From NCBI RefSeq assembly GCF_900156285.1, contig NZ_FTNC01000009.1, positions 58,620-122,619 on the forward strand: 64,000 bases of DNA, read 5' to 3'. Origin of the DNA: Halanaerobium kushneri. GTDB taxonomy: Bacteria > Bacillota > Halanaerobiia > Halanaerobiales > Halanaerobiaceae. Under the pieces are notes generated by a model, which searched no databases, was not told where the DNA came from, and worked only from the letters and a program-made list of their open reading frames with translations. The position numbers and the translations under genes were made by a program. Position 1 is the first letter of the stretch. Each line of letters begins with the position of its first letter. Positions 18,438-26,928 of this stretch are shown here, one piece after another.

Positions 18438-19136
18438 ATGGAAATAAAAAAACTAAAATTTTTAGAGGGAGCTGCAGAAGCAGAAGGCTTAACAGTAATC
18501 ATTGATGTTTTCAGAGCCTATACAACTGCCGCCTATCTTTTTGCAAATCAAGCAGAAAATATTTTTATAGTTAGTAAAATTAAGACAGCAAAACAATTAA
18601 AAAAGAAATTAAAAAATTCAGTATTGATTGGAGAGAGAAGGGGAATTAAAATTTCAGAATTTGACTTTAATAATTCTCCATACTTCATCTCCTGTCATAA
18701 TTTTGCGGATAGAAATATAATTTTAAGTACCAGTGCCGGTACTAAAGGAATCATTGCAGCCCAAAATGCAGCTGAAATTATTACAGGTAGTTTTGTAAAT
18801 ATTACTGCGGTGGCTGATTATATTAAAAGCAAGGATCCTCAACTGGTCTCTCTGGTAGCAATGGGCAATAACGGAGTCACAGAGGCAGCTGAGGATAATC
18901 TTTATATCGATCAATTAACAAGAATTTTAGAAAACAAAAAAACTTTTTCTAAGGCTGAAATTAAAAAGAGATTAAGGAGTCCTGCCGGAGATAGATTTTT
19001 TGTAGAAGAGACTCAATCAGAAATGCCGGCTGAAGATTTTGAGTACTGTCTAAAAATAAATAAATTCAATTTTGTGATTAAAGCAGAGAAAGTAGATTCT
19101 GATATTTACCAACTAAAAAGAAAAGAGGGTGATTAA
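18438..19136 (+). CDS. ComB-like 2-phosphosulfolactate phosphatase family protein
   Basis: A 232-residue ComB-fold protein. Features are VIIDVFRAYTTAAYLF near residue 20, IGERRGIKISEFDFNNSP near 60 and STSAGTKGI near 97, matching the metal-binding and phosphate-binding regions of 2-phosphosulfolactate phosphatase. In methanogens ComB takes part in coenzyme M synthesis. That pathway is not expected here and no ComA or ComC is nearby, so the substrate is unclear. AGGGAAGTGG precedes the ATG. The next gene starts directly at its stop codon. Confidence 0.82.
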   Translation: MEIKKLKFLEGAAEAEGLTVIIDVFRAYTTAAYLFANQAENIFIVSKIKTAKQLKKKLKNSVLIGERRGIKISEFDFNNSPYFISCHNFADRNIILSTSAGTKGIIAAQNAAEIITGSFVNITAVADYIKSKDPQLVSLVAMGNNGVTEAAEDNLYIDQLTRILENKKTFSKAEIKKRLRSPAGDRFFVEETQSEMPAEDFEYCLKINKFNFVIKAEKVDSDIYQLKRKEGD

Positions 19137-19427
19137 ATGAAAAATTTTTTAATAAGCTTAGTAATTATTCTGGTTTTGTTAGTCGGTGCAGCGGTTACGA
19201 ATCCTTCTCGGGAAGAATTTATCAACTGGGGTGTTGCAGAGATTCGTTCGCAGGCAGACAATGATATTGAAAGAATTTTTGGAGGTGCAGTTGCAGCACC
19301 AATGCTTGAGTTGCAGACCGAGGTTGATGATTATGTCTTTTTTAGTATTTTCACTCTACAGAAATCCGAGAGTGAAGTTAGGTATTTGGGGGTTTTTAAT
19401 AATTTCTTTATACTTACTGAAAATTAA
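19137..19427 (+). CDS. DUF4359-like small membrane-anchored protein
   Basis: A 96-residue protein with an N-terminal hydrophobic anchor or signal (residues about 4-21), followed by TNPSREEFINWGV, the Asn-Pro segment typical of DUF4359. The remaining part looks like a small exported beta domain. Function is unknown. Its ATG directly follows the TAA of the ComB-like gene, indicating translational coupling. Confidence 0.65.
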   Translation: MKNFLISLVIILVLLVGAAVTNPSREEFINWGVAEIRSQADNDIERIFGGAVAAPMLELQTEVDDYVFFSIFTLQKSESEVRYLGVFNNFFILTEN

Positions 19428-19465
19428 AATGAGAACTTTGTATAATTAAGTTAGAATAAAATAAT

Positions 19466-19493
19466 TTGACATTAGAGCTGAATTTAATAAAAT
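19466..19493 (+). promoter_or_regulatory. promoter of hslO
   Basis: Perfect TTGACA at 19466-19471 and TAAAAT at 19488-19493, spacer 16. Confidence 0.65.
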
Positions 19494-19555
19494 AATGTAT
19501 GGATAATTAAAATTATAATTTGATTTGTAGCTAATCAATCTGGAGGAGATTATAT

Positions 19556-20488
19556 ATGGATGATTATTTAATTCGTGCAATAACAACCAATAAGGAAATA
19601 AGAGCTCTGGCAGTTAAATCTACTAATGTTGTGAGAGAAGCACAGGAGAGACACCAGACTACCCCTGTAGCAACTGCAGCTTTAGGTAGGGTTATTACTG
19701 GTGCCTTATTAACTGGCTCATTAGTTAAGTCTGGAGATGAAATTGTTCTAAAAATTGAAGGTACTGGACCTGCCGGTAAAATTGTAGCTGATGCCAATCA
19801 GGAGGGTGAAGTAAGAGGTTATATTGAAAATCCAAACTTAGATTTATATCAAACTGATACAGGTAAGCTTGATGTGGCAAAGGCTGTTGGGGCAGGAGAA
19901 CTTTCTTTAACCAAAATTATGAGAATGAAAGAGCCTTATACAGGTAGTGTGCCGCTAGTTTCGGGAGAAATTGGGGAAGATTTAACTTATTATTTTACTG
20001 CCTCTGAACAGGTTCCATCAGCTGTAGGTCTGGGGGTTTTAGTAGACACAGATCTCAGTGTTAAAGCAGCTGGAGGATTTATTATCCAATTACTTCCTGA
20101 TGCTTCTGAAGAGACTATTCAGATGCTGGAAGATAATCTGGCAAAGGTAAGTTCAGTCAGTAAATTAATTGAGGCTGGAATGACTCCGGAAGAATTATTA
20201 GAGGAACTGCTGGGAGATATGGATTATAGAATTATGGCCCGCAAAGATGTTAAGTTCAAATGCCGCTGCAGTAGAGAAAGAAGTTATGAATTAATAGCCG
20301 GACTTGGCAGAGAGGATATAGAAGAGACTCTGGCTGAAGAAGGAGAAATCGAAGTTCGCTGTCATTTCTGTAATAACACTTATACTTTTAATAAAGAAGA
20401 AGTGGAAGAACTGCTTGCTGAACTGGAAGCAAAAGAAAAAGGGATTCCCGAAGTTGATACTGATCAAATAGTTGTTGAAAATGATTAA
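19556..20488 (+). CDS. hslO: redox-regulated chaperone Hsp33
   Basis: A 310-residue cytosolic holdase activated by oxidation. The C-terminal zinc switch is intact: CRC (KCRCSRE, near residue 237) and CHFC (RCHFCNN, near 269) supply the four cysteines. The N-terminal domain begins with DDYLIRAITTNKEIRALAV, as in the family. The acidic tail is longer than usual. CTGGAGGAG precedes the ATG, and it has its own consensus promoter. It fits an anaerobe that must survive oxygen or peroxide exposure, like the peroxiredoxin at 9126. Confidence 0.97.
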   Translation: MDDYLIRAITTNKEIRALAVKSTNVVREAQERHQTTPVATAALGRVITGALLTGSLVKSGDEIVLKIEGTGPAGKIVADANQEGEVRGYIENPNLDLYQTDTGKLDVAKAVGAGELSLTKIMRMKEPYTGSVPLVSGEIGEDLTYYFTASEQVPSAVGLGVLVDTDLSVKAAGGFIIQLLPDASEETIQMLEDNLAKVSSVSKLIEAGMTPEELLEELLGDMDYRIMARKDVKFKCRCSRERSYELIAGLGREDIEETLAEEGEIEVRCHFCNNTYTFNKEEVEELLAELEAKEKGIPEVDTDQIVVEND

Positions 20489-20524
20489 TCAGAATATAGA
20501 ATAGAATAATTTTTAAAAAGTAAG

Positions 20525-20551
20525 CCGCAGAGAATTTAAGCTTCTCTGCGG
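20525..20551. terminator. shared bidirectional terminator of hslO and hflX
   Basis: CCGCAGAGAA (20525-20534) pairs with TTCTCTGCGG (20542-20551), followed by a T-run on the plus strand. The hflX stop codon (20538-20536 on the minus strand) lies in the loop, so one arm is hflX coding sequence. The minus-strand tail is CTTACTTTTT. Confidence 0.82.
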
Positions 20552-21765
20552 TATTTTTTTAGTTTTGCAGCTGTAGTTTGAGGAAGCAGAGCTTTTAAAT
20601 AAATATTATTTTTCTGGTATTTTTCTTCATATACCTTAGCTGTATTGTGAATCCTTTCTACCCAGGATGCTTCAGAATAGGGAAGATCCAGCTCTACTTC
20701 TACCATTTCTTCGCTGATAATTTTATTTAGTTTCTCAACAACAGAATTAGTATTAATTCTTTTTAAAGCTGAGATAAAAAGAGCATCTGGATAAATTATT
20801 TTTAAATCAGCAAGTCGTGATTCCTCAATTAAATCAATTTTGTTAAAGACCTTGATGATTTTACAGTCAACTTCAACCAACTCTTTGATTTCGTCATTAA
20901 CCACCCTAATATTTCTTTCCAGATCAGAGTTTGAGGCATCAATTAAATGCAGAATAATATCAGCATTTTCTATTTCTTCCAGGGTAGTTCTAAAAGAAGC
21001 TACCAGCTGGTGGGGGAGCTTACTGATAAAGCCAACTGTGTCACTCAAAATAATATTCTGACCCACAGGTAACTCCAGCTGCCTCATAGTAGAATCAAGA
21101 GTTGCAAACAATTTGTCAGCAGTATAACTGTCTGCTCCAGCAAGTCTGTTCATTAAAGTTGATTTCCCAGCATTTGTGTAGCCAACCAGTGCTGCCACTG
21201 GGTCACGCCTGCTGCTGCGCTGAACTTCTCTGCTGGCTTTAATTTCTTTCAAATTTTCTTTTAAACGGTGGATTTTCTTTTCAATTCGACGGCGGTCAAC
21301 CTCGAGTTTTGTTTCACCAGGACCACGAGTTCCAATTCCACCTGCAAGTCTTGACATTTCTACTCCTCGTCCCTGCAAGCGGGGAAGACGATATTCTAGC
21401 TGTGCCAGTTCAACCTGAATTTTGCTTTCACGGCTGTGAGCATGACGGGCAAAGATATCTAAGATTACCTGAGAGCGATCAATTACTTTTATTTCAATTT
21501 TATCTTCCAGATTACGTTGCTGAACAGGTGAAAGTTCATTATCAAATACAATTAAATTGGCTGCTGCAGTTTCAGCTGCTTCTCTAATTTCTCTAACCTT
21601 ACCACTTCCTATATAATAGGCGGGATCAATTTTTCGGTCATGATAGGTCATTTTTAAAATGCTTTTTGCTCCTGCTGTTTCAACAAGAAGTTCCAGTTCA
21701 TTCAACTCACTTTCATTTTGACCAACCAGAACAGCTTTTTCTTCCATTTGTTCTATTTGATACAT
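20536..21765 (-). CDS. hflX: ribosome-associated GTPase HflX
   Basis: A GTPase that splits stalled ribosomes under stress. The N-terminal HflX domain contains YYIGSGKV and LSPVQQRNLE, then a coiled linker with GGIGTRGPGETKLEVDRR. The G domain has G1 GYTNAGKST (near residue 197), G3 DTVGF, and G4 NKID. The 409-residue length is typical. The start is doubtful: the ATG at 21765 has no good ribosome site, but an in-frame ATT at 21804 is preceded by AGGAG at the right distance. The downstream terminator is shared with hslO. Confidence 0.95.
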   Translation of the reverse strand: MYQIEQMEEKAVLVGQNESELNELELLVETAGAKSILKMTYHDRKIDPAYYIGSGKVREIREAAETAAANLIVFDNELSPVQQRNLEDKIEIKVIDRSQVILDIFARHAHSRESKIQVELAQLEYRLPRLQGRGVEMSRLAGGIGTRGPGETKLEVDRRRIEKKIHRLKENLKEIKASREVQRSSRRDPVAALVGYTNAGKSTLMNRLAGADSYTADKLFATLDSTMRQLELPVGQNIILSDTVGFISKLPHQLVASFRTTLEEIENADIILHLIDASNSDLERNIRVVNDEIKELVEVDCKIIKVFNKIDLIEESRLADLKIIYPDALFISALKRINTNSVVEKLNKIISEEMVEVELDLPYSEASWVERIHNTAKVYEEKYQKNNIYLKALLPQTTAAKLKKYRREA

Positions 21766-22031
21766 CTCATTTTTTTCATTGATTGTAAATTTATTATTAA
21801 TAATATCATCTCCTATTGTGTTATTCTAAATTATAGAAACTAGTCAAACTAAATAATTTGTACTTCATTTTATTCACTTTTGCTTATTATTATTATAACA
21901 TTTTTTAAAATAAACTAAAATTTTTAGCTGCTATCTAAATAAAACTGAGAATTAATAGGATTTAGCATAGTAAATGATAGCTAATCGCTTTTAAAGATTA
22001 AATATAATGTGAAATTAAACACTTTTATATT

Positions 22032-22040
22032 TGATATAAT
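22032..22040 (+). promoter_or_regulatory. possible upstream adhE promoter (extended -10)
   Basis: TGATATAAT at 22032-22040 has the TGn extension but no good -35. The 432-base hflX-adhE gap (21766-22197) is AT-rich. Apart from this site and the Rex-like site I see no gene or RNA in it. Confidence 0.3.
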
Positions 22041-22148
22041 AATTTTTGCGTGTTATTCTATAAATATCAGATAAGTTATAAAAATAAAAGGCTGATATAA
22101 CAACCATTATAATTTCATAAGATAAAGAAAATATTTTTTTATTAAAAT

Positions 22149-22166
22149 TTGTTATAATCTTCACAA
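22149..22166 (+). promoter_or_regulatory. Rex-like redox operator over the adhE -10 box
   Basis: The 18-base site TTGTTAT-AATC-TTCACAA matches the Rex consensus (TTGTGAA or TTGTTAA, four bases, then the mirror half). Each half agrees at six or seven of seven bases with one of the two forms. It contains the adhE -10 TATAAT at 22153-22158. Rex represses adhE genes when NADH is low, so site and gene agree. Confidence 0.65.
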
Positions 22167-22197
22167 TAACTTTATAAGTCCAAAAGGAGGATAACTA

Positions 22198-24792
22198 ATG
22201 AAGATTAAAAATGTTAGTACAGTAGAAGAATTTGATGAGATGATTGCTGAAGTAGAGACAGCTCAAGAAGAATACGCCGAGTATAGCCAGCAGGAAGTTG
22301 ATGCAATATTTAGAAGAGCTTCAATTGCTGCTAACGATCAGCGGATTGAGCTAGCTAAGCTGGCTGTTAAAGATACTGGAATGGGAATTGTTGAAGACAA
22401 AGTAATTAAAAATCATTTTTCATCCGAATATATTTATAATAAGTATCGTGATCAAAAAACATGTGGGATTCTGGAAGAAGATACTGCATATGGTATTAAA
22501 AAAATTGCGGAGCCGATTGGAATTATCGCCGGTATTGTTCCGGTAACCAATCCAACTTCAACAACAATTTTTAAGTCCTTAATTTCTTTAAAGACTAGAA
22601 ATGCTATTATATTTTCTCCCCATCCTAGTGCTAAAGAGTGTACAATTGAAGCGGCAAAAACTATTCTAAAAGCTGCAGTGGAAGCAGGAGCTCCCGAAAA
22701 TATTATTGGCTGGATAGATGAGCCTTCAATCGAGTTATCTCAGCATTTAATGCAGCATCCCAAAGTCAGTATGATCCTGGCAACTGGTGGCCCAGGAATG
22801 GTTAAGGCAGCTTATTCTTCAGGGAAACCAGCAATTGGGGTTGGTGCAGGAAATACTCCAGCAGTTATTGATGAGACAGCTCATCTAAAAATGGCTGTTA
22901 GTTCAATATTAATGAGTAAAACTTTTGACAACGGAGTTATCTGTGCTTCTGAACAGTCAGTAACTGTGGTTGATGAAGTTTATGATAAAGTAAAAAAGGA
23001 ATTTGAAGATCGTGGAGCTTATATTTTAAGTGAAGCTGAAAGAGAAAAAGTATCCGAAATTCTGCTTATTGACGGCCATATTAATGCTAAAATTGTAGGG
23101 CAGAGTGCTCATAATATCGCAGCAATGGCAGGAGTTAATGTACCTCAGGATGCAAAAGTATTAATTGCAGAAGTAGAAGAGGTTGGTAAAGAAGAGCCTT
23201 TTTCTTATGAGAAATTATCACCAACTCTTGCTTTATATAAAGCAGCTGAGTTTAAAGACGCAGTGGCTAATGCAGTTGAATTAGTTAAATTTGGTGGAAT
23301 TGGTCATACCTCCGTTTTATATACTGACAGTATAAATGATGAGCGTAAAGATTATTTCAGTCATCAGATGAAAACAGGTAGAATTTTAGTTAATATGCCT
23401 TCATCACAGGGAGCAATTGGTGACATTTATAACTTTAAGCTCGAGCCATCATTAACTTTAGGTTGTGGGTCATGGGGTGGAAATTCAGTCAGTGAAAATG
23501 TGGGGGTTAAACATCTAATGAATATAAAAACGACTGCAGAAAGAAAAGAAAATATGCTCTGGTTTAAAGTTCCCGAAAATATTTATTTTAAATATGGAGC
23601 GCTACCTTCTGCTCTGGCAGAATTGAAAGACAAAAAGCGAGCCTTTATTATGACAGATAAGCCGCTTGCCAAAATGGGCTATACTGATCGAGTTACAGAT
23701 GAACTGGATAAGCATGGTGTTGATTATAGAGTGTTTGCCGATGTTGAGCCAGATCCAGAAATTTCTATGGTCCGGAAAGCTGTAAAACAGATGCAGAGTT
23801 TTAAACCTGATTTAATCATTGCTCTTGGTGGGGGCTCACCAATGGATGCCGCAAAAATTGCCTGGCTGTTATATGAACATCCAGAGGCAGAGTTTAAGGA
23901 ACTCTCAATGACCTTTATGGATATCAGAAAGAGAATTTATAAATTTCCTGAATTAGGAAACAAAGCTGAACTGGTTGCGATTCCGACTACTTCCGGTACA
24001 GGTTCAGAAGTTACTCCTTTTGCAGTAGTAACAGATGACAGTACAGGAATAAAATATCCGATTGCTGATTATGAGTTAACACCAAATATGGCAATTGTTG
24101 ATCCTGATCTGGTGCTATCAATGCCTAAAACTCTGACAGCACATTCCGGGATAGATGCTTTAGTTCATGCAATTGAAGCCTATGTATCAGTTTTATCAAG
24201 TGAATATACCAGAGGCTTATCTTTAGAAGCCATAAGATTAATCTTTAAATATTTACCCGAGTCTTATCAGGGAGGAGCAGATGCCAGAAAAGCAAAAGAA
24301 AAGATTCATTATGCAGCTACAACTGCTGGTATGGCTTTTGCCAATGCCTTTTTAGGAATCTGTCACTCAATGGCTCATAAGCTGGGATCGGCTTTTCATT
24401 TATCACATGGATTGGCAAATGCTTTACTAATTAACAATGTCATCAAATATAATTCCAGTGATAAACCAGTTAAACAGACAGCTTTTCCACAGTATAAATA
24501 TCCAAGAGCTAAAATTAGATATGCAAAAATAGCAGATCACCTTGGTCTGGGAGGAAGAACTCCAGAGGAAAAGGTAGATCTTTTAATAGATGCAATTAAT
24601 GAACTGAAAACAGAATTGGATATTCCTGCAACAATTCAGGAAGCAGGAGTAACAGAAGAACAGTTTAATAAAAAAGTTGATGCGATCTCCGAATTAGCTT
24701 TTGATGATCAGTGTACAGCAGCAAATCCACGCTATCCGCTGATTTCAGAAATCAAAGAGCTATATCAAAAATCATTTAAAGGAGATTTATAA
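22198..24792 (+). CDS. adhE: bifunctional acetaldehyde/alcohol dehydrogenase
   Basis: Reduces acetyl-CoA through acetaldehyde to ethanol, regenerating two NAD+. At 864 residues it is full length. The N-terminal CoA-acylating aldehyde dehydrogenase (to about 440) has catalytic Cys249 in DNGVICASEQS. The C-terminal iron alcohol dehydrogenase (from about 455) has the NAD site GGGSPMDAAK and the metal histidines in HAIEAYVS and GICHSMAHKLGSAFHLSHG. AAAGGAGG precedes the ATG. A Rex-like operator covers its promoter and a terminator follows. AdhE forms spirosome filaments in other bacteria. Confidence 0.97.
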   Translation: MKIKNVSTVEEFDEMIAEVETAQEEYAEYSQQEVDAIFRRASIAANDQRIELAKLAVKDTGMGIVEDKVIKNHFSSEYIYNKYRDQKTCGILEEDTAYGIKKIAEPIGIIAGIVPVTNPTSTTIFKSLISLKTRNAIIFSPHPSAKECTIEAAKTILKAAVEAGAPENIIGWIDEPSIELSQHLMQHPKVSMILATGGPGMVKAAYSSGKPAIGVGAGNTPAVIDETAHLKMAVSSILMSKTFDNGVICASEQSVTVVDEVYDKVKKEFEDRGAYILSEAEREKVSEILLIDGHINAKIVGQSAHNIAAMAGVNVPQDAKVLIAEVEEVGKEEPFSYEKLSPTLALYKAAEFKDAVANAVELVKFGGIGHTSVLYTDSINDERKDYFSHQMKTGRILVNMPSSQGAIGDIYNFKLEPSLTLGCGSWGGNSVSENVGVKHLMNIKTTAERKENMLWFKVPENIYFKYGALPSALAELKDKKRAFIMTDKPLAKMGYTDRVTDELDKHGVDYRVFADVEPDPEISMVRKAVKQMQSFKPDLIIALGGGSPMDAAKIAWLLYEHPEAEFKELSMTFMDIRKRIYKFPELGNKAELVAIPTTSGTGSEVTPFAVVTDDSTGIKYPIADYELTPNMAIVDPDLVLSMPKTLTAHSGIDALVHAIEAYVSVLSSEYTRGLSLEAIRLIFKYLPESYQGGADARKAKEKIHYAATTAGMAFANAFLGICHSMAHKLGSAFHLSHGLANALLINNVIKYNSSDKPVKQTAFPQYKYPRAKIRYAKIADHLGLGGRTPEEKVDLLIDAINELKTELDIPATIQEAGVTEEQFNKKVDAISELAFDDQCTAANPRYPLISEIKELYQKSFKGDL

Positions 24793-24824
24793 TAAATTTG
24801 CCCAAATGTAAAATATACTCTAGC

Positions 24825-24855
24825 AAAAAGATGCTCTCCCCAGAGCATCTTTTTG
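24825..24855 (+). terminator. rho-independent terminator after adhE
   Basis: Perfect 13-base arms AAAAAGATGCTCT (24825-24837) and its complement (24842-24854) around CCCC, with a T-run. Confidence 0.9.
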
Positions 24856-24872
24856 TGATTCAAAATATCGTA

Positions 24873-24903
24873 TATAATAGATACTTTGTTGATTTTCGCA
24901 AAA
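24873..24903 (+). promoter_or_regulatory. candidate promoter of the hydrogenase cassette with a weak Rex-like site
   Basis: TATAAT at 24873-24878 lacks a clear -35. Around the expected start, 24886-24903 reads TTGTTGA-TTTT-CGCAAAA. The left half resembles a Rex half-site and the right half matches poorly. Promoter tentative, Rex site weak. Confidence 0.3.
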
Positions 24904-24959
24904 TTAAAAGTTAAAAACAGTAAGATTTAAATTACTTAAAACTTAGAGGAGGACATACA

Positions 24960-25208
24960 ATGAACGAAATAATTATATGTGTTGGCAGCAGCTGTCATTT
25001 AAAGGGGTCAGAGAAGATAATAGAAATTTTTAAGAAAGAAATTGAAAAAAATCAGCTTCAAGAAATAAAAATTTCTGGCAGTTTCTGTCAGGGGAACTGT
25101 ACGGCAGGCGTTAATATAGAAATAGATGGCCAGAAGATAGCTGCAGTCACTGAAGAAAATGCCAGAGGAATCTTCAAAAAATATTTGCTGGATGATCAAA
25201 ATGAATGA
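24960..25208 (+). CDS. thioredoxin-like [2Fe-2S] ferredoxin (NuoE/HydC-like), first copy
   Basis: An 82-residue thioredoxin-like [2Fe-2S] protein. The four cluster cysteines are arranged as CVGSSC (Cx4C, near residue 7) and CQGNC (Cx3C, near residue 43), as in the C-terminal domain of NuoE and in hydrogenase electron-transfer subunits. It likely passes electrons to or from the hydrogenase-like protein encoded next, whose start codon overlaps its last eight bases. AGAGGAGG precedes the ATG. It opens a five-gene cassette and has a paralogue at 28102. Confidence 0.88.
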   Translation: MNEIIICVGSSCHLKGSEKIIEIFKKEIEKNQLQEIKISGSFCQGNCTAGVNIEIDGQKIAAVTEENARGIFKKYLLDDQNE

Positions 25209-26928
25209 GACCTTGATTGTCAGGCCGGCCAGCTGTAAGGACTGTCATAAGTGTCTCCGGGAATGTCCGGTAGCAGCAATTGGATTTAAAGATAATCAGG
25301 CTTTTATTATTGAAGAAAAATGTATTTACTGTGGCAACTGTATTAAAACCTGTCCTCAGGGAGCAAAAAGTGCGCTTTTTGAAGAAAAGAAATTAGAAGC
25401 ATATTTGGAATCAGACAGCTATTTAATTGCCTCAATCGCACCATCGTTTGTGGCTGCTTTCTCTGAGCTTAAACCAGGACAGTTAGTTAAAGCACTAAAA
25501 TTAATTGGTTTTGATTATATAGCTGAAACTGCAGAGGCTGCTGCCAGAGTTGTACAGCAGTTTAAAGAGGAGAGAAAAGAGATGGATAAAACTCTGATGA
25601 CTTCCTGCTGCCCGGCGGTAGTAAATTTAATTGAAAAACACTATCCAGAATTACTGCCCCAACTAGCTTCCGTCCTCTCCCCAATGATGCTGCAGACAGC
25701 AGAATTAAAAAATAAATTTGAAAAGGCAAGAGTAGTTTTTATTGGTCCCTGTCTGGCCAAAATTGAAGAAAGTAAAAATGAAAAAAGAAGAAATTATAGA
25801 CCTGATATTGTAATAACCTTTGAACATCTCAGGCTTTTTTTAGAGAAGAAGGGAATTAAAATTTCTGAACTTAACGAGGTAGAGGTGGATCTTCCAGCCT
25901 CTCAGTTGACTGCAGATTATGCTCTTTCTGGTGGTGCTGTTAAAGCAGCAGATTTACTTCGAGCTGATCCCGGTTGTGGAAATAAAGCACTGCATTTAAG
26001 TGGTCTTGATAATATAATAAATTTTCTGGAAGATTTAAAAAGAGATAAGGCTAAGATTAAGGTAGAGCTGGTCGAACTGCTTGCCTGCTCAGGGGGGTGT
26101 ATTAATGGTCCAGCAATCAATAATGATTTAAGTATTCCTTTAAAAGAGTTAGAAGTTCATAATTATTTAACAGCTAATAAAAAAAATAAAATTAAAAGCT
26201 ATCTTCCTATAAATAAAGAGGTATCAATTAAAAGAGAACATCAGAATAAAAAAATGCAGCTGCCTGAAGTACCGGAGTCAGCAATTAGAAAAATATTGGC
26301 TTCGATTGCTAAAGAAAAGAAAGAGGACGAAAAAGACTGTGGTGGCTGTGGTTATTCGAGTTGTCGCGAAAAAGCAGCTGCAGTATATCATGGATTTGCG
26401 GAAAAGAAAATGTGTATTCCCTACATGAAATCAAGAGCTGAGTCTCTATCTCAAATTATAGTTGAGTCATCACATAATGCGATAGTTGTAGTCAACGATC
26501 AGATGGAAATTCAGAAATTTAATCCTGTGGCCCGAGAACTATTTACTCAGACGAATAGAGATTTGAAGGGGATAAAACTGGATAAATTTATTAACAGCAG
26601 TAGTTTTCAAAAAGCCTGGAATCTTAATCAGCGGCTTATTCACCAAAAATGCTCCTATAAAAAGGGAGGTATTATCGTCGATCAGACTATTTTCGCGCTT
26701 AAAGAACATAAAGTTATAGTTGGAATTTTAACTGATATCAGCCAGCAGGAAAAACAGCGGCTTGAGCTTCAGAAAATGAAAAAAGTAGCTGTTGAAAAAA
26801 CAAATGATGTTGTTAATAAACAGATGCAGACTGTGCAGGAAATAGCAGGTCTTTTAGGAGAAACAACTGTAGAAACAAAGGCTGCTTTAACAGAGCTTGC
26901 AGATCTGCTGCAGGCAGGTGATGAATAA
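25201..26928 (+). CDS. sensory-type [FeFe]-hydrogenase with PAS domain
   Basis: About 575 residues. Two ferredoxin [4Fe-4S] motifs lie at residues about 10-55. The hydrogenase domain follows with H-cluster cysteines in TSCCPAV (about 135), GPCLAK (about 184) and ACSGGCINGP (about 294). Next come an extra Fe-S motif CGGCGYSSC (from about 380), a PAS domain (about 420-520) and a helical tail. This order is typical of putative hydrogen-sensing group C hydrogenases, which pair with phosphatases or kinases, as the next gene does. ATG at 25201 overlaps the previous stop; an upstream ATG at 25159 has no ribosome site and would lie deep in the previous gene. Confidence 0.88.
   Translation: MNETLIVRPASCKDCHKCLRECPVAAIGFKDNQAFIIEEKCIYCGNCIKTCPQGAKSALFEEKKLEAYLESDSYLIASIAPSFVAAFSELKPGQLVKALKLIGFDYIAETAEAAARVVQQFKEERKEMDKTLMTSCCPAVVNLIEKHYPELLPQLASVLSPMMLQTAELKNKFEKARVVFIGPCLAKIEESKNEKRRNYRPDIVITFEHLRLFLEKKGIKISELNEVEVDLPASQLTADYALSGGAVKAADLLRADPGCGNKALHLSGLDNIINFLEDLKRDKAKIKVELVELLACSGGCINGPAINNDLSIPLKELEVHNYLTANKKNKIKSYLPINKEVSIKREHQNKKMQLPEVPESAIRKILASIAKEKKEDEKDCGGCGYSSCREKAAAVYHGFAEKKMCIPYMKSRAESLSQIIVESSHNAIVVVNDQMEIQKFNPVARELFTQTNRDLKGIKLDKFINSSSFQKAWNLNQRLIHQKCSYKKGGIIVDQTIFALKEHKVIVGILTDISQQEKQRLELQKMKKVAVEKTNDVVNKQMQTVQEIAGLLGETTVETKAALTELADLLQAGDE

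Noticed and set aside
22009-22025. Second Rex site in the hflX-adhE gap (GTG...CAC palindrome)
   Set aside because: Only the outer GTG/CAC bases agree; the right half matches the Rex consensus at about three of seven positions.
25159-25200. Longer N-terminus for the PAS-hydrogenase
   Set aside because: It would overlap the preceding [2Fe-2S] gene by 50 bases without a ribosome site; ATG at 25201 directly precedes the ferredoxin domain.
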